Positions 23,499 to 34,407 of a stretch of 64,000 bases of DNA are shown in pieces (within the stretch, counting starts at the first letter, position 1; every line of letters starts with the position of its first letter). Location of the stretch: the NCBI RefSeq assembly GCF_030053135.1, contig NZ_CP125652.1:682001-746000 (forward strand), in the 5' to 3' direction. The DNA is from Rhizobium sp. BT04 (GTDB lineage: Bacteria > Pseudomonadota > Alphaproteobacteria > Rhizobiales > Rhizobiaceae). The position numbers and the translations under genes are program-made. Below the pieces are notes generated by a model, which was not told the DNA's origin, did no database searches, and saw only the letters and a list, made by a program, of their open reading frames with translations.

Positions 23499-25391
23499 AT
23501 GTTCCATATCCTGAGAAGAGCTGCTCAGACCTGGGTTGCCAAGCTGCTCCTGCTTCTGCTCGTCGTCTCCTTCGGCGCCTGGGGCGTGTCGCATCAGCTG
23601 TTAACGGGCGGCAACAGCACCACGGTTGTGACCGTCGGCGATCAGCATGTGGACGTCAACGAATTCCACCTCGCCTATCAGCGCCAGGTGGCAAGCCTCG
23701 GCCAGCAGTTCGGCATGCGCCTCACCCCGGAACAGGCCCGCGCCTTCGGCGTCGAACAGCAGGTGCTCGCCCAACTCGTTGCCGGCGCCTCGCTCGACCA
23801 GCTCGCAGAAGATATGAATCTCGGCCTGTCCGAGGATCGCCTCGCCCAGTTGATCGCCGACGATCCGGCTTTCAAGGCCGTCAACGGCAAGTTCGACCGT
23901 GAGCTCTTCATCTCGCGCCTGCGCAATGCCAATATCCGCCAGGACGATTACATCAAGGAGCGCAGCAAGGTCGCCGTCCGCAGCCAGGTCGTCGATGCCA
24001 TCTCGAACGGTTTCACCGCCCCGAAGACGCTGGTCGACGCCCTGAAGCTCTATGGCGATGAAAGCCGCAGCATCGACTATCTCCTGCTCACCAACGCCAA
24101 TATCGAGCCGATCAAGGCGCCTGCCGACGACGTGCTGGCGACGTGGTTCGACGGCGTCAAGCAGCGCTACCAGGCGCCTGAATACCGCAAGCTCGTCTAT
24201 CTCAAGCTGCAGCCCGCCGATATCGCTGACGCCGCGACCGTCACCGACGACCAGATCCACGAAGCCTTCGACAAGAGCAAGGATACTTACCGCACGCCGG
24301 AGAGCCGCACCATCGAACAGCTGACCTTTGCCAGCAAGGATCTTGCCGCCGCCGCCGAAACAGCGCTGAAGGGCGGCACCAGCTTCGATCAGTTGGTCTC
24401 CGACCAGGGCAAAACGGCAAGCGATGTACTGCTCGGCGAATTCACCAAGGACAAGGTTCCCGACCAGGCCGTTGCCGATGCGGCCTTCGCAGTGTCGCGC
24501 GATGGCGGCACGACGCCTGTCGTCGAAGGCTCCTTTGGCTCCGTCATCCTGCGCATCACCAACATCAAGCCGGAAACGGTGAAGAATTTCGACGAGGTGA
24601 AGGAGGACATCCGCAAGCAGCTGGCGCTGTCCAATGCCTCTCAGGAAGTGATCAACGTTCATGACCGCATCGAGGATCTGCGCGCCGGAGGTTCCACGCT
24701 CGAGGATATCGCCGGCCAGCTGAAGCTCCAGGCCGTCACCGTCGACGCCGTCGACATGACCGGCGCCGACAAGGGCGGCAAAGAGGTCAAGGATATCCCC
24801 GTCAAGCAGCAACTGCTCGGCGAAGCCTTCAAGACCGAGGTTGGCGTCGATGCGCCGCCGCTGCCGATCGGCAATGACGGTTATGTCTGGTTCAACGTCC
24901 GGGAAATCACGCCGACCCGCGAGCGCCCGGTTGCCGAGGTGCGCGAAAAGGCGGTCGAGGACTGGACGGCGGAACAGCAGAAAGCCGAACTCGCCAAGAA
25001 GGCCGACGAATTGAAGGCCGCGGCAGCCAAGGGCACCGCGCTTGCCGATATCGCAACGCCGCTCGGCATCGCCGTCGAAAGCAAGAGCGGCCTTACCCGC
25101 TCCACCGATGATCCGGTGCTTGGCCGTGCCGCCGTCACCGCCGCCTTCTCCGGGCCCATCGATACGGTTGCGAGCGCTGTCGGCGCCGATCCCTCGACGC
25201 AGATCCTGATGAAGGTCACCGAGGTCAACAGTCAGCCGACCGGCGACGTGCTGAACAACCGCGATGCCCAGATCACCGCCATGGCCAATGCGGCCGGCGA
25301 CGATATTCTCGATCAGATGGTCAACCTGCTGCAGACGCAGTATGGCGCTCAGATCAACCAGACGCTCGCCGAACAGGCAACGACCCGCTAG
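23499..25391 (+). CDS. PpiD-like periplasmic peptidyl-prolyl isomerase (SurA N-terminal domain)
   Basis: The 630-residue product starts with an uncleaved anchor ([19 protein letters not shown]), then a SurA N-like chaperone domain ([20 protein letters not shown], then [21 protein letters not shown]) and two parvulin-like regions, around 240-360 and after 480. This is the PpiD/SurA-type layout: a membrane-anchored chaperone folding outer-membrane proteins in the periplasm. The catalytic parvulin residues are poorly conserved, as in E. coli PpiD. The start is the ATG at 23499. It lies 8 bases before trpD and is probably co-transcribed with the trpD-trpC-moaC-moeA genes. Confidence 0.85.
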   Translation: MFHILRRAAQTWVAKLLLLLLVVSFGAWGVSHQLLTGGNSTTVVTVGDQHVDVNEFHLAYQRQVASLGQQFGMRLTPEQARAFGVEQQVLAQLVAGASLDQLAEDMNLGLSEDRLAQLIADDPAFKAVNGKFDRELFISRLRNANIRQDDYIKERSKVAVRSQVVDAISNGFTAPKTLVDALKLYGDESRSIDYLLLTNANIEPIKAPADDVLATWFDGVKQRYQAPEYRKLVYLKLQPADIADAATVTDDQIHEAFDKSKDTYRTPESRTIEQLTFASKDLAAAAETALKGGTSFDQLVSDQGKTASDVLLGEFTKDKVPDQAVADAAFAVSRDGGTTPVVEGSFGSVILRITNIKPETVKNFDEVKEDIRKQLALSNASQEVINVHDRIEDLRAGGSTLEDIAGQLKLQAVTVDAVDMTGADKGGKEVKDIPVKQQLLGEAFKTEVGVDAPPLPIGNDGYVWFNVREITPTRERPVAEVREKAVEDWTAEQQKAELAKKADELKAAAAKGTALADIATPLGIAVESKSGLTRSTDDPVLGRAAVTAAFSGPIDTVASAVGADPSTQILMKVTEVNSQPTGDVLNNRDAQITAMANAAGDDILDQMVNLLQTQYGAQINQTLAEQATTR

Positions 25392-25399
25392 GAGGCTTT

Positions 25400-26416
25400 A
25401 TGACCGATCTGAAGCCGTTCCTGGCCAAGGCCGCAAGCCGTGAGCCGCTGACGCGTGACGAGGCTCGCGCCGCCTTCGACATCCTGATGTCGGGCCAGGC
25501 GACGCCCTCGCAGATCGGCGGCTTCCTGATGGCGCTGCGCGTGCGCGGCGAAACCGTCGATGAGATCGTCGGCGCCGTCACCGCGATGCGCGCCAAGATG
25601 CTGACCGTCGAGGCGCCGGCCGATGCGATCGACATCGTCGGCACGGGCGGCGATGCCAGCGGCACCTACAATATCTCGACGCTGGCGGCGCTGATCGTCG
25701 CCGGCGCCGGTGTCCCCGTCGCCAAGCACGGCAACCGTGCGCTGAGTTCGAAATCGGGCGCAGCAGACAATCTGGCCGCCCTCGGCGTCAAGCTTGACGT
25801 CGGTCCCGAAATCATCTCCCGCTGCATCGCGGAGGCCGGTGTCGGCTTCATGTTCGCGCAGATGCATCATTCCGCCATGCGCCATGTCAACCCGTCGCGG
25901 GTCGAGCTCGGCACGCGCACGATCTTCAATCTGCTCGGGCCGCTTTCCAATCCGGCCGGTGTCCGCCGCCAGTTGCTCGGCGTCTTCTCGCCGCAATGGC
26001 TGGTGCCGCTTGCCGAAGTCATGCGCGATCTCGGCTCCGAATGTGTCTGGGTGGTCCATGGCGACGGTCTCGACGAGATCACCACCACCGGCATCACGAA
26101 AGTCGCCGCACTCGAAGACCGCAAGATCCGCACCTTCGAACTGTCACCAGCCGATTTCGGTGTCAGCCCCTGCGTGCTCGCCGACATCAAGGGCGGTGAT
26201 GGTGTCGCCAACGCCGCTGCGCTTCGCGAGGTCCTCAGCGGCGCAAAGAATGCCTATCGCGATGTCTCGCTCGCCAATGCCGCCGCCTCGCTGGTCATTG
26301 CGGGCAAGGCGGAGACGATACGCGACGGCATGACGCTGGCCGCGCAGTCGCTGGATAGCGGCGCCACCGCGCTCGCCCTCGACAAACTCATCGCCGTCTC
26401 CAACGATATCGACTAG
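25400..26416 (+). CDS. trpD: Anthranilate phosphoribosyltransferase
   Basis: The 338-residue product transfers the phosphoribosyl group from PRPP to anthranilate, the second committed step of tryptophan synthesis. Motifs are clear: [17 protein letters not shown] at about residue 77, [21 protein letters not shown] at about 110 and the [22 protein letters not shown] stretch at about 160. Length is normal. The ATG at 25400 follows AGGAGG with good spacing. It is followed after 9 bases by trpC. Confidence 0.96.
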   Translation: MTDLKPFLAKAASREPLTRDEARAAFDILMSGQATPSQIGGFLMALRVRGETVDEIVGAVTAMRAKMLTVEAPADAIDIVGTGGDASGTYNISTLAALIVAGAGVPVAKHGNRALSSKSGAADNLAALGVKLDVGPEIISRCIAEAGVGFMFAQMHHSAMRHVNPSRVELGTRTIFNLLGPLSNPAGVRRQLLGVFSPQWLVPLAEVMRDLGSECVWVVHGDGLDEITTTGITKVAALEDRKIRTFELSPADFGVSPCVLADIKGGDGVANAAALREVLSGAKNAYRDVSLANAAASLVIAGKAETIRDGMTLAAQSLDSGATALALDKLIAVSNDID

Positions 26417-26425
26417 GATTGGCCG

Positions 26426-27238
26426 ATGACCGATATCCTGAAGAAGATCGAACTTTATAAGCGCGAGGAAATCGCCGCCGCCAAGGCTGCTGTGTCGCTT
26501 GGCGATCTGAAGGCGATGCAGGCCGACCAGTCCGCCCCGCGCGGTTTTCACAAGGCGCTCGTTGCCAAGCGGGAGGCCGGCCATTTCGGTCTGATCGCCG
26601 AGATCAAGAAGGCGAGCCCGTCGAAGGGGCTGATCCGCCCGGATTTCGATCCGCCGGCGCTGGCAAGGGCCTATGAAGCCGGTGGCGCGGCATGCCTTTC
26701 CGTGTTGACCGACAAGCCGAGTTTTCAGGGTGCGCCGGAATTCCTGACGACGGCGCGGGCTGCCTGCGCGCTGCCCGCCCTGCGCAAGGACTTCATGTTC
26801 GAGACCTATCAGGTCCATGAGGCGCGCGCCTGGGGTGCTGACTGCATTCTGCTGATCATGGCGTCGCTGAGCGATGACGATGCAGAGCGCCTGCAGGACG
26901 AAGCTTTCGCGCTCGGCATGGACGTGCTCGTCGAGGTTCACGACGCGCCTGAGATGGACCGTGCGCTGAAGCTCTCCTCGCCGCTCGTCGGCATCAACAA
27001 CCGCAATCTTCGCACATTCGAGGTCAGCCTGACGGTCAGCGAGACGCTGGCTGCGATGGTTCCGACCGACCGGTTGCTCATCGGTGAAAGCGGCATCTTC
27101 ACCCATGCCGATTGCAAACGCCTGCAGGCCGTCGACATCAACACCTTCCTTGTCGGCGAGAGCCTGATGCGCAAGGACGACGTCGCCGCCGCCACCCGTG
27201 CGCTGCTCTTTGGCGAAGCCGCCATCGCGGCCGAATGA
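26426..27238 (+). CDS. trpC: Indole-3-glycerol phosphate synthase
   Basis: The 270-residue TIM-barrel enzyme closes carboxyphenylaminodeoxyribulose phosphate to indoleglycerol phosphate in tryptophan synthesis. The family features are [18 protein letters not shown] at about 53, [24 protein letters not shown] at about 110-135, [12 protein letters not shown] at about 190 and LIGESGIF near 215. It is a single-domain TrpC, not fused to TrpF. It overlaps no neighbour; moaC starts 2 bases after its stop, so translation is likely coupled. Confidence 0.96.
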   Translation: MTDILKKIELYKREEIAAAKAAVSLGDLKAMQADQSAPRGFHKALVAKREAGHFGLIAEIKKASPSKGLIRPDFDPPALARAYEAGGAACLSVLTDKPSFQGAPEFLTTARAACALPALRKDFMFETYQVHEARAWGADCILLIMASLSDDDAERLQDEAFALGMDVLVEVHDAPEMDRALKLSSPLVGINNRNLRTFEVSLTVSETLAAMVPTDRLLIGESGIFTHADCKRLQAVDINTFLVGESLMRKDDVAAATRALLFGEAAIAAE

Positions 27239-27239
27239 T

Positions 27240-27737
27240 ATGGGTGGCGCAAAGCCCGGCCTGACCCATATCGATGCCTCCGGCGAGGCACATATGGTCG
27301 ATGTCTCCGACAAGGCCGAGACGGTGCGCATCGCCACCGCCGAGGGCCATGTGAAGATGGCGCCGCAAACGCTCGCCCTCATCCGTCAAGGCAATGCCAA
27401 GAAGGGCGATGTGATCGGCACCGCGCGCCTTGCCGGCATCATGGCGGCAAAACGCACCGCCGATCTCATCCCGCTCTGCCATCCGCTGATGCTGACGAAG
27501 GTGACGGTCGAGATCGAGGAGGATGCCGCCCTGCCCGGCCTGCGCGTCACGGCAACCGCCAAGCTGACCGGCAAGACCGGTGTGGAGATGGAGGCGCTGA
27601 CCGCCGTCTCGGTCGCTTGTCTGACGATATACGACATGGCCAAGGCGGCCGATAAGGCAATGGAGATCGGCGGCATCAGACTTCTAGAAAAGTCCGGCGG
27701 AAAATCCGGCGATTTCCGCCATCCGGAGGCAAGATGA
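27240..27737 (+). CDS. moaC: Cyclic pyranopterin monophosphate synthase
   Basis: The 165-residue product makes cyclic pyranopterin monophosphate in molybdenum cofactor synthesis. It shows [18 protein letters not shown] at the start, [24 protein letters not shown] in the middle and [23 protein letters not shown] near the end. The start is the ATG at 27240, one base after the trpC stop; the upstream extension of the frame is unlike the family. Its stop overlaps the moeA start (ATGA). Confidence 0.96.
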   Translation: MGGAKPGLTHIDASGEAHMVDVSDKAETVRIATAEGHVKMAPQTLALIRQGNAKKGDVIGTARLAGIMAAKRTADLIPLCHPLMLTKVTVEIEEDAALPGLRVTATAKLTGKTGVEMEALTAVSVACLTIYDMAKAADKAMEIGGIRLLEKSGGKSGDFRHPEAR

Positions 27738-28957
27738 ACCTTCTCCCGGTCGCCGAGGCCCTGAACCGCTTGCTCGCGCGCGCAAAACCCGTCGTGGCAT
27801 CCGAGACGCTGCCGCTCGCAGAAGCGGAAGGCCGAGTCCTCGCCGTTGCTCTCACAGCCGGCCTCACCCAGCCGCCCTTCAATGCCTCCGCCATGGATGG
27901 TTATGCGCTGCGCCGCGAAGACGCGCCGGAGCCGGGCGCCGTGCTGAAGGTCATCGGCACATCTGCCGCCGGCCACGGCTTCGAGGCAAGCGTTAACAAG
28001 GGAGAGGCCGTCCGCATCTTCACCGGCGCGCCTGTCCCGCTGGGCGCCGATAGCGTCCTGCTGCAGGAAGATGCGGAGAAGATCGAAGGCGGCATCCGAA
28101 CCAATTTCCCCGTCCGGCAGGGCCAGCATATTCGTCCCCGCGGCCAGGATTTCGTCCAGGGCGAAGCAGTGCTGTCTGCCGGCACGGTGCTCGATTTCTC
28201 GCGGCTGACGGTCGCTGCCGGCATGAACCGACCTGAGGTCGAGATTTTCCGGCGTCCGCGGATCGCCATCCTCGCAACCGGCGACGAACTGCTGCCGCCC
28301 GGAAGCACGCCCGGCCCTTCGCAGATCATTGCCTCCAATACGTTTGGTATTGCAGCCCTTGCCCGCAAAGCCGGCGCCAATGTGCTCGATCTTGGCATCG
28401 TGCCGGACGATAAGCCCAGGATCACCGCGGCGATCGACACGGCGCGCGACGCCAAGGTCGATGTCATCGTCACGCTCGGCGGCGCGTCGGTCGGCGACCA
28501 TGACCTGGTGCAGGCGACGCTTGTTGAGGCCGGCATGCAGCTCGATTTCTGGCGCATCGCCATGCGTCCCGGCAAACCGCTGATGGTCGGCAGCTTCGGC
28601 GAAACGCATGTGCTCGGCCTGCCCGGCAATCCGGTCTCGAGCCTCGTCTGCTCGCTGCTGTTCCTCGAGCCGCTGATCCGCAAGCTCGCCTCCCTGCCGC
28701 CGGTGCAGCGCGAGACAGTGGTGGAGGCGGCCGTCGCATTGCGCGCCAACGATTACCGGCAGGACTATATCAGGGCGAAACTTTTGAAATCCACGACCGG
28801 AAACTGGCTGGCCGAGCCCTTCGGCAAGCAGGATTCCTCGATGATGAAGGTCTTTGCCGAAGCCGACTGCCTCATCGTCCGCCCGCCGCAGGCGCCGGAA
28901 CTGCCAGCCGGAGCGCCCTGCCCAGTCATGCTGCTGCGGCCGGACCTTCTCGTTTAG
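27734..28957 (+). CDS. moeA: Molybdopterin molybdenumtransferase
   Basis: The 407-residue product inserts molybdenum into molybdopterin. MoeA features are [13 protein letters not shown] at about 45, [23 protein letters not shown] around 97-118, [17 protein letters not shown] in the MPT-binding domain and [14 protein letters not shown] with [12 protein letters not shown]. All four MoeA domains are present and the length is normal. The ATG overlaps the moaC stop. The last 32 bases overlap the 3' end of the convergent methyltransferase gene, so the two reading frames share coding sequence there. Confidence 0.96.
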   Translation: MNLLPVAEALNRLLARAKPVVASETLPLAEAEGRVLAVALTAGLTQPPFNASAMDGYALRREDAPEPGAVLKVIGTSAAGHGFEASVNKGEAVRIFTGAPVPLGADSVLLQEDAEKIEGGIRTNFPVRQGQHIRPRGQDFVQGEAVLSAGTVLDFSRLTVAAGMNRPEVEIFRRPRIAILATGDELLPPGSTPGPSQIIASNTFGIAALARKAGANVLDLGIVPDDKPRITAAIDTARDAKVDVIVTLGGASVGDHDLVQATLVEAGMQLDFWRIAMRPGKPLMVGSFGETHVLGLPGNPVSSLVCSLLFLEPLIRKLASLPPVQRETVVEAAVALRANDYRQDYIRAKLLKSTTGNWLAEPFGKQDSSMMKVFAEADCLIVRPPQAPELPAGAPCPVMLLRPDLLV

Positions 28958-29633
28958 CTGCCTCTCCAGCTGTTGCGGAGAGCGAAAAGACACCCGCCTG
29001 CACCGCTCCGCCACCCGTGCCCATGCCGAAATCTGCAACCGCATGGGTCGCGATTCGCCTGAGTTCTCTTTGCGGGAGATAGGCGCGCTCGGGATCGCCG
29101 ATCAGCACCTCGATGCCGGCGGCCCGGCAACGCCGCAGGAACGCCATCACCCGCAAGGCAAGGGCGGGATGATAGAACAGGTCGCCGACGAGCAGGAGAT
29201 CCAACACAGGCGGCGGCCCATCGATGATGTCTGCGGCAATGGCCGCAATGTTCACCCCGTTAATTTCTGCGTTAAGGCCGATTGCGGTGATGGCATTGGC
29301 ATCGATATCGACCGCCGTCACCATGGCTGCTCCGGCCTTTGCCGCAGCGATGGCGACGAGCCCGGAGCCGGCGCCGAGATCGAGGACGTGGCGACCGGCG
29401 ACCGTTTCCGGCCGATCGAGCAGATGGCGGGCCAGCACGGCGCCGCCGGCCCAGGGATAGGCCCAGTAGGGCGCCGGATCGGCGTCTCCGCGGCCTGCAA
29501 GTCGCCAGAGCCCGCTCGCAGGTCCGGCCTGATGAAGCAGGATTTCGGGAATGGAGGCAACCGGCGATATCGGCAGATTGGCCTTGATGAAGGCGGCCGG
29601 ATCGGGTTGCGGCTGGCTCGCGCGTTTCATCAT
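28926..29633 (-). CDS. Class I SAM-dependent methyltransferase
   Basis: The 235-residue product has the SAM-binding motif [21 protein letters not shown] at about 84, motif [24 protein letters not shown] and [14 protein letters not shown] as the post-motif II region. The arrangement and [17 protein letters not shown] before motif I match the ETFB-lysine methyltransferase/PrmA-like group of protein lysine methyltransferases. The target is not known. The start is the ATG at 29633. Its last 32 bases overlap the 3' end of moeA on the other strand. Confidence 0.88.
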   Translation of the reverse strand: MMKRASQPQPDPAAFIKANLPISPVASIPEILLHQAGPASGLWRLAGRGDADPAPYWAYPWAGGAVLARHLLDRPETVAGRHVLDLGAGSGLVAIAAAKAGAAMVTAVDIDANAITAIGLNAEINGVNIAAIAADIIDGPPPVLDLLLVGDLFYHPALALRVMAFLRRCRAAGIEVLIGDPERAYLPQRELRRIATHAVADFGMGTGGGAVQAGVFSLSATAGEAAKREGPAAAA

Positions 29634-29821
29634 CGCCTGCTCCTGCCCGCGCCGAAGCTCAATAATTCTTCATGGCACGATGCACCGCAGCCGGAAGGCC
29701 TCGTTGCAGAGCGTACTGAAAACCGGGACGCTGAGGATCGCCGTCTCCGCCATCACCTTTGCCTCCCCGAGAAATACGAGCCACAGCCCCACGCCGGATC
29801 GGCGAAGGGCTGCTGGCGAAA

Positions 29822-31792
29822 TCAGCCGGGCTTCTTCTTTGAAAATTTGTTCTTCGGCCCGGCGCCGCCCTTGCCCTCAGATCTGGGACCGTCGAACTTG
29901 GCACCTTCGAATTTCGGCTTATCGTATTTGGGCTTGTCCGATTTCGGGCCGTCGAAACCGGGCTTGCCTGGTTTCTTGCTCCAGGGCTTGCTATCCCGTC
30001 TCTCCCCGCCGCTATTGTCGGCTGCAGCATATCCGCCGCCTGGACCCTTGCCGAACTTGTTCTTCGGCCGCTCGCCACGGGAGGAGTCATCCGGCCGCTC
30101 GTCACGCGATGGCTTGCCGGCATAAGGCTTCGGCGACGGCGCCCGGCTGAAATCCGGTGTGCCGGAAAGCCGGGTCACGCGGATACCGCGTTCGAGCGCC
30201 TTGTTCGGCCCGATCGCCGCCTGGAAGCTTTCGGCACTTGCAGCCGCGATCTCCACGAAGGTTTCCTCAGGCTGCATCTTGATGGCGCCGATCTCCCGCT
30301 TCGTCACATTGCCGTTGCGGCAGAGCATCGGGATCAGCCAGCGCGGCTCGGCATTCTGCTTGCGCCCGACCGAGACGGAGAACCAGACGCTGGCGCCGAA
30401 ATCCTCGCGCGGTCCCTTCTGCGCCGGCTCGTAGGGCTCGGCATTGTCGCGGCGCTTGCGGCTGCGATCGTCCTGCACGGTGACCTCGATCAGATCCTCC
30501 GGCGCCGAATGATTGGTGCGGTAGAGACGCAGGAAGGCGGCGGCGAGCTTTTCGGCGCCGTGGCTGGAAAGAAGCTGCTGCACCAGTCCCTGTTCTTCTT
30601 CCTGCGGTGTTTCGTTGAAGATCGGGTCGGCGAGCAGCCGCTCGTCGTCGCGCTCGTTCACCTCTTCGGCAGACGGCGGCCGCGCCCAGGCGGCCGAAAT
30701 ACCGGCATTCTCGAGCAGGCGCTCTGCCTTGCGCCGTGCATTCAGCGGCACGATCATGGCGCTGATGCCTTTGCGCCCGGCCCGGCCGGTGCGGCCACTG
30801 CGGTGCAGCAGCGTTTCCGGATTGGTCGGCAGGTCGGCATGGATGACGAGATCGAGGCCCGGCAGGTCGATGCCGCGGGCGGCGACATCGGTCGCGATGC
30901 AGACCCGGGCGCGGCCGTCGCGCATTGCCTGCAGCGCATGGCTGCGCTCGTTCTGCGTCAGTTCGCCGGAAAGCGCCACCACGGCGAAATTGCGGTTGTT
31001 GAACCGCGCGGTCAGATGATTGACGGCGGCGCGCGTCGAACAGAAGACGATGGCGTTGGTCGCCTCGTAATAGCGCAGCACGTTGATAATAGCGTTCTCG
31101 CGGTCGCTCGGCGCCACCATCAGCGCGCGATATTCGATATCGACATGCTGCTTCTCCTCGGCCGCGGTGCTGATGCGCACGGCGTCGCGCTGGTAGCTTT
31201 TGGCCAGCTTGGCGATGGCCGCCGGCACAGTTGCCGAAAACATCAGCGTGCGGCGCTCGTCCGGCGCCGAATCGAGAATGAATTCCAGGTCCTCGCGAAA
31301 GCCGAGATCGAGCATCTCGTCGGCCTCGTCGAGCACGGCGGCCTTCAGTTCCGACATATCGAGCGCCCGGCGGCGGATATGGTCGCAGAGCCGGCCGGGG
31401 GTGCCGACGACGATATGGGCGCCGCGTTCGAGCGACCGCCGCTCGCTGCGGATGTCCATGCCGCCGACGCAGCTTGATATCACCGCGCCGGTCATTTCGT
31501 AGAGCCATTCGAGTTCGCGCTTCACCTGCAGGGCAAGCTCGCGCGTCGGGGCGATGACGAGGGCGAGCGGGGCGCCGGCATTGCCGAAGCGTTCCCTGCC
31601 CTCAAGCAGCGTCGGCGCCAGCGCCAGCCCGAAGGCGACGGTCTTGCCGGAACCGGTCTGGGCCGAGACCAGCGCGTCGGAAGCGGCAAGCGCCGGATCG
31701 AGCATCGATTTCTGCACCGGGGTGAGTTCGGCGTAACCGCGCTTCTGCAACGCCTTGGCGATCGCCGGAACGACGCCGTTGAATTCTGTCAT
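29822..31792 (-). CDS. DEAD-box RNA helicase with DbpA-type RNA-binding domain
   Basis: The 656-residue product has all helicase motifs: the Q motif ahead of AQTGSGKT (about residue 40), PTRELALQ, LDEADEMLDLG, SAT, and HRSGRTGRAGRKG at about 330. A DbpA/CsdA-type RNA-binding domain lies around 450-540. The C-terminal tail of about 100 residues is low-complexity, rich in Lys, Pro, Gly and Asp (KPGFDGPKSDKPKYDKPKFE is part of it). This fits a CsdA/DeaD-like helicase for ribosome assembly or cold adaptation. The start is the ATG at 31792. Confidence 0.9.
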   Translation of the reverse strand: MTEFNGVVPAIAKALQKRGYAELTPVQKSMLDPALAASDALVSAQTGSGKTVAFGLALAPTLLEGRERFGNAGAPLALVIAPTRELALQVKRELEWLYEMTGAVISSCVGGMDIRSERRSLERGAHIVVGTPGRLCDHIRRRALDMSELKAAVLDEADEMLDLGFREDLEFILDSAPDERRTLMFSATVPAAIAKLAKSYQRDAVRISTAAEEKQHVDIEYRALMVAPSDRENAIINVLRYYEATNAIVFCSTRAAVNHLTARFNNRNFAVVALSGELTQNERSHALQAMRDGRARVCIATDVAARGIDLPGLDLVIHADLPTNPETLLHRSGRTGRAGRKGISAMIVPLNARRKAERLLENAGISAAWARPPSAEEVNERDDERLLADPIFNETPQEEEQGLVQQLLSSHGAEKLAAAFLRLYRTNHSAPEDLIEVTVQDDRSRKRRDNAEPYEPAQKGPREDFGASVWFSVSVGRKQNAEPRWLIPMLCRNGNVTKREIGAIKMQPEETFVEIAAASAESFQAAIGPNKALERGIRVTRLSGTPDFSRAPSPKPYAGKPSRDERPDDSSRGERPKNKFGKGPGGGYAAADNSGGERRDSKPWSKKPGKPGFDGPKSDKPKYDKPKFEGAKFDGPRSEGKGGAGPKNKFSKKKPG

Positions 31793-31890
31793 GAGTTCGA
31801 TCTTTCGGAGCTGTCAGGCGCGAAATGCGCCATGGCCGGAGCCAGCCGGCGGGGTATTTGCGCCGTTCCTAGCCGCTCCCGCGGCGATTG

Positions 31891-33747
31891 TCAAAGCGTG
31901 CGACTGCGCCACAGCCAGGCGTCGATATGGCTTGCCCGGCCGCGCAGCGTTGTTTCCAGCGGACCCTCCATCCGTCCTGACTGCGTCAGCACGCTATCAG
32001 GGCCTGCGGCGCGGACGATTTCGGCGCTCAGCGCCAGCTCGACGCCATGGCGGGCGGCGACCTCCATCAGGCGGCTGCCGACATTGATGGTGTCGCCTGC
32101 CGCGGTGATCTGCTGCCGGTCGCCGGTGCCAAGACGCGAGGCGACGATGGGGCCGTAATGGGCGCCGACCTTGAAGCCGATCTTCTTTTGGGCGAAGCCC
32201 GCATGGGCACCAAGCCAGCCGCGTGTCCGCTCGCAGAGGCTGACCGCGCAGGCGGCGGCGCGGGCGGCATCGTCATCGGCGGGCTCCGGCAGCCCGAACA
32301 GGATCATCGCCCCGTCGCCCATGAAGCTGGTGATGGCGCCGCCATGGGCGCGCGCCTCCTCGTCGATCAGTTCGAAGAAACCGCTCAGCACTTCGCTCAC
32401 CTTGACCGGTCCGAGGTTTTCGCTGAGACCGGTGAAACCCGAGAGGTCGATGAAGATGACGGCAGCGTTCTGGCGCACCGGCTCAGCCAGGAAATTCGGA
32501 TCGCGCGCCAGCCATTCGCCGAGGCCGGGCGCCTCGATGCGCTGCAGCAGCGCGCTCTGCTCGGCGAAATGGCGGGCGCGGCCGCGGTCGAGCCAGAGTT
32601 CGGCCGCGCCGAGGATCAGCGCCGGCGGCAGCGCGGCTGCGATCGGCAGTGCTGCACTCAGCCAGTAGCCGTGCGCAAAGGCCGATAGATTGAGCATCGC
32701 CCAGACGATCAGCGTCAGCACGATGATGACATAGCCTGCCGCACTCCGGCGCCAGGCGATCAGCGACACCAGCACGAGCGTCAGACCGATGGCGATGCCG
32801 GCATCGATCAGCCTGATCCTGCGGTCGCGCACCATGCCGTCGCCGGTGACGAGATGGGTGATCGCCGTCGACATCACCTCGACGCCGGGCATGACGGGAT
32901 CGAACGGCGTCGGAAAGACGTCGCCGCCGCCGGTGACCGTCGAGCCGATGACGACGATGCGGCCGGCGACCGCATCCGCCGCCAGCTTGCCGTCGAGCGC
33001 ATCGGCGGCGCTGAAGGTGGCGATACTGCCGTGCCCGCCATAGAAGGTCACCGGCAGGCGCTGGCCGATATCGGTGGGAATGCGCAGCTTGCCGAGCGTG
33101 ATGGCATCGGGTTCGATGCTGGGATTGACACCGAGCGCCACCGAAGCGGCCCGCAGCGGAAAGGCCGGATCCAGCCGGTCCGCCGCCCGCGAGATCAGCG
33201 GTATATAGCGTGGCGTGCCGGTCTGATCGGTTGCGACATTGACGATGCCGACCGCGGCCGCCTCGGCAAAGCGGGGAAGCGGCAAGAGAAGCTGGCTTGC
33301 CTCGGGAATGGCGGCAAGCGGATCTCTCGCCGCATCGCTGACCTGCTGGCGGCTTTGCGCGAAAGTGGCGGCCGCGGCAATCACGCTCGGCCCCTGGGCA
33401 AGGGCGGCAGCCAACGCCGCATCGCCCTCCTCCGGCCCCGGATCGACCAGCAGAATATCGAGTGCCAGGGCCTTCGGCTTCAGCGCGGCGATCGCGCCGA
33501 CGAGCCGCGCGAGTGTGGCCCGGTCGAGCGGATAGCCGTGGGCGGCGGCTGTGCGATCGTCGATGGCGACGATCGAGACGACGGCAGGCGGTGTTTTTGC
33601 CCCGACGATGGCGCTGCGGATATCGGCAAGCGAAGCCTCCATCCGATCGAGAAGGCCGCCTCCGCCATTGAGATTGGCATGGCCGAGTGCTACCGCCCAA
33701 AGACCAGCGAGCAGCAGCGCGATCACAGTCTGCAGGCGATGGTTCAT
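31891..33747 (-). CDS. CHASE2-sensor adenylate/guanylate cyclase
   Basis: The 618-residue membrane protein begins with an N-terminal TM, then a periplasmic CHASE2 domain (about 45-300, with VVSIVAIDDRTAAAHGYPLD and LALDILLVDPG), then three TM helices around 310-390, and a class III cyclase domain from about 425 with VIFIDLSGFTGLSENLG, SFMGDGAMILFGLPE and INVGSRLMEVA. The Asp of the metal site (FIDLSGF) and the second-Asp motif (GDGAM) are present. It lies directly downstream of the FecR-domain gene on the same strand, a pairing often seen in proteobacteria; the start, at 33747, is 6 bases from that gene's stop. The external signal is unknown. Confidence 0.9.
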   Translation of the reverse strand: MNHRLQTVIALLLAGLWAVALGHANLNGGGGLLDRMEASLADIRSAIVGAKTPPAVVSIVAIDDRTAAAHGYPLDRATLARLVGAIAALKPKALALDILLVDPGPEEGDAALAAALAQGPSVIAAAATFAQSRQQVSDAARDPLAAIPEASQLLLPLPRFAEAAAVGIVNVATDQTGTPRYIPLISRAADRLDPAFPLRAASVALGVNPSIEPDAITLGKLRIPTDIGQRLPVTFYGGHGSIATFSAADALDGKLAADAVAGRIVVIGSTVTGGGDVFPTPFDPVMPGVEVMSTAITHLVTGDGMVRDRRIRLIDAGIAIGLTLVLVSLIAWRRSAAGYVIIVLTLIVWAMLNLSAFAHGYWLSAALPIAAALPPALILGAAELWLDRGRARHFAEQSALLQRIEAPGLGEWLARDPNFLAEPVRQNAAVIFIDLSGFTGLSENLGPVKVSEVLSGFFELIDEEARAHGGAITSFMGDGAMILFGLPEPADDDAARAAACAVSLCERTRGWLGAHAGFAQKKIGFKVGAHYGPIVASRLGTGDRQQITAAGDTINVGSRLMEVAARHGVELALSAEIVRAAGPDSVLTQSGRMEGPLETTLRGRASHIDAWLWRSRTL

Positions 33748-33752
33748 GGGAC

Positions 33753-34271
33753 TTATTGGCCGAGGCGGGCAAGAAGCGCGGCAACGCGCGGCGCCGGCCA
33801 GCGACGCACGACGAGCGGCTCGGTTCCATCAGAGACGTCGACGCCCTCGCCCGGCGACAGCACCACTTGCTCGCCGGCCGGCCGGCGCACCGCGACGCTG
33901 CCACTGACGACCAGCACCGAGGTCTTGCCGCCGGCGACATCGACCGCCCATTGCGTGCCGCGCACGGCAGCGATCGCCTGCGGCGTCACCACCTGGAAAC
34001 CGCCCGCGTGCTGGCTGCTGTCGACATCGACGAGGATGGCCTTGCGCCGCAGCGATGCCGAATCGGGACTGCCGTCACGATTGCGGTCGGCAAGGCGGAA
34101 GGATGCGCCGGCCTCCGCCGTCACCTTGACGCCGCCCGGACAACTGAACACCTGGCGGGCGCCGGCGTCGCGCGAAATCGTGCAGCCGGCAGACTGCGCA
34201 AAGGCCGCCCCTTCAGCGAACAGGCCGACCGCGAGTGCGCCGGCAAACAGGCAGCGAAGCGTGATATTCAT
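33753..34271 (-). CDS. FecR-domain periplasmic protein
   Basis: The 172-residue product has a signal peptide (MNITLRCLFAGALAVGLFAE, then GAAFAQ; cleavage near 26) and a FecR-like beta domain with VKVTAEAGASFRLADRN, VVTPQAIAAVRGTQWAVDV and VVLSPGEGVDVSDG. The 'TP.A..GVRGT' equivalent reads TPQAIAAVRGT. The gene is followed at once by the CHASE2 cyclase, so it may be the periplasmic partner of that sensor instead of an iron regulator. The start is the ATG at 34271. Confidence 0.85.
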   Translation of the reverse strand: MNITLRCLFAGALAVGLFAEGAAFAQSAGCTISRDAGARQVFSCPGGVKVTAEAGASFRLADRNRDGSPDSASLRRKAILVDVDSSQHAGGFQVVTPQAIAAVRGTQWAVDVAGGKTSVLVVSGSVAVRRPAGEQVVLSPGEGVDVSDGTEPLVVRRWPAPRVAALLARLGQ

Positions 34272-34407
34272 GGAAAGCCCCCATGACCGTGCGGAGCGGC
34301 TCATTTCGAAAGCGCCCGCCAACCGTCTTCTTCCATGCCGGGCATGATAGCCGAATTCGAATATTTCCCTAGGCAAAAAAGCAGGCCGGCTCATCGCAAG
34401 CCGATTC

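Noticed and set aside
27386..29044. 552-codon minus-strand frame antisense to moaC and moeA
   Set aside because: Shadow of two well-identified genes; no domain in its translation.
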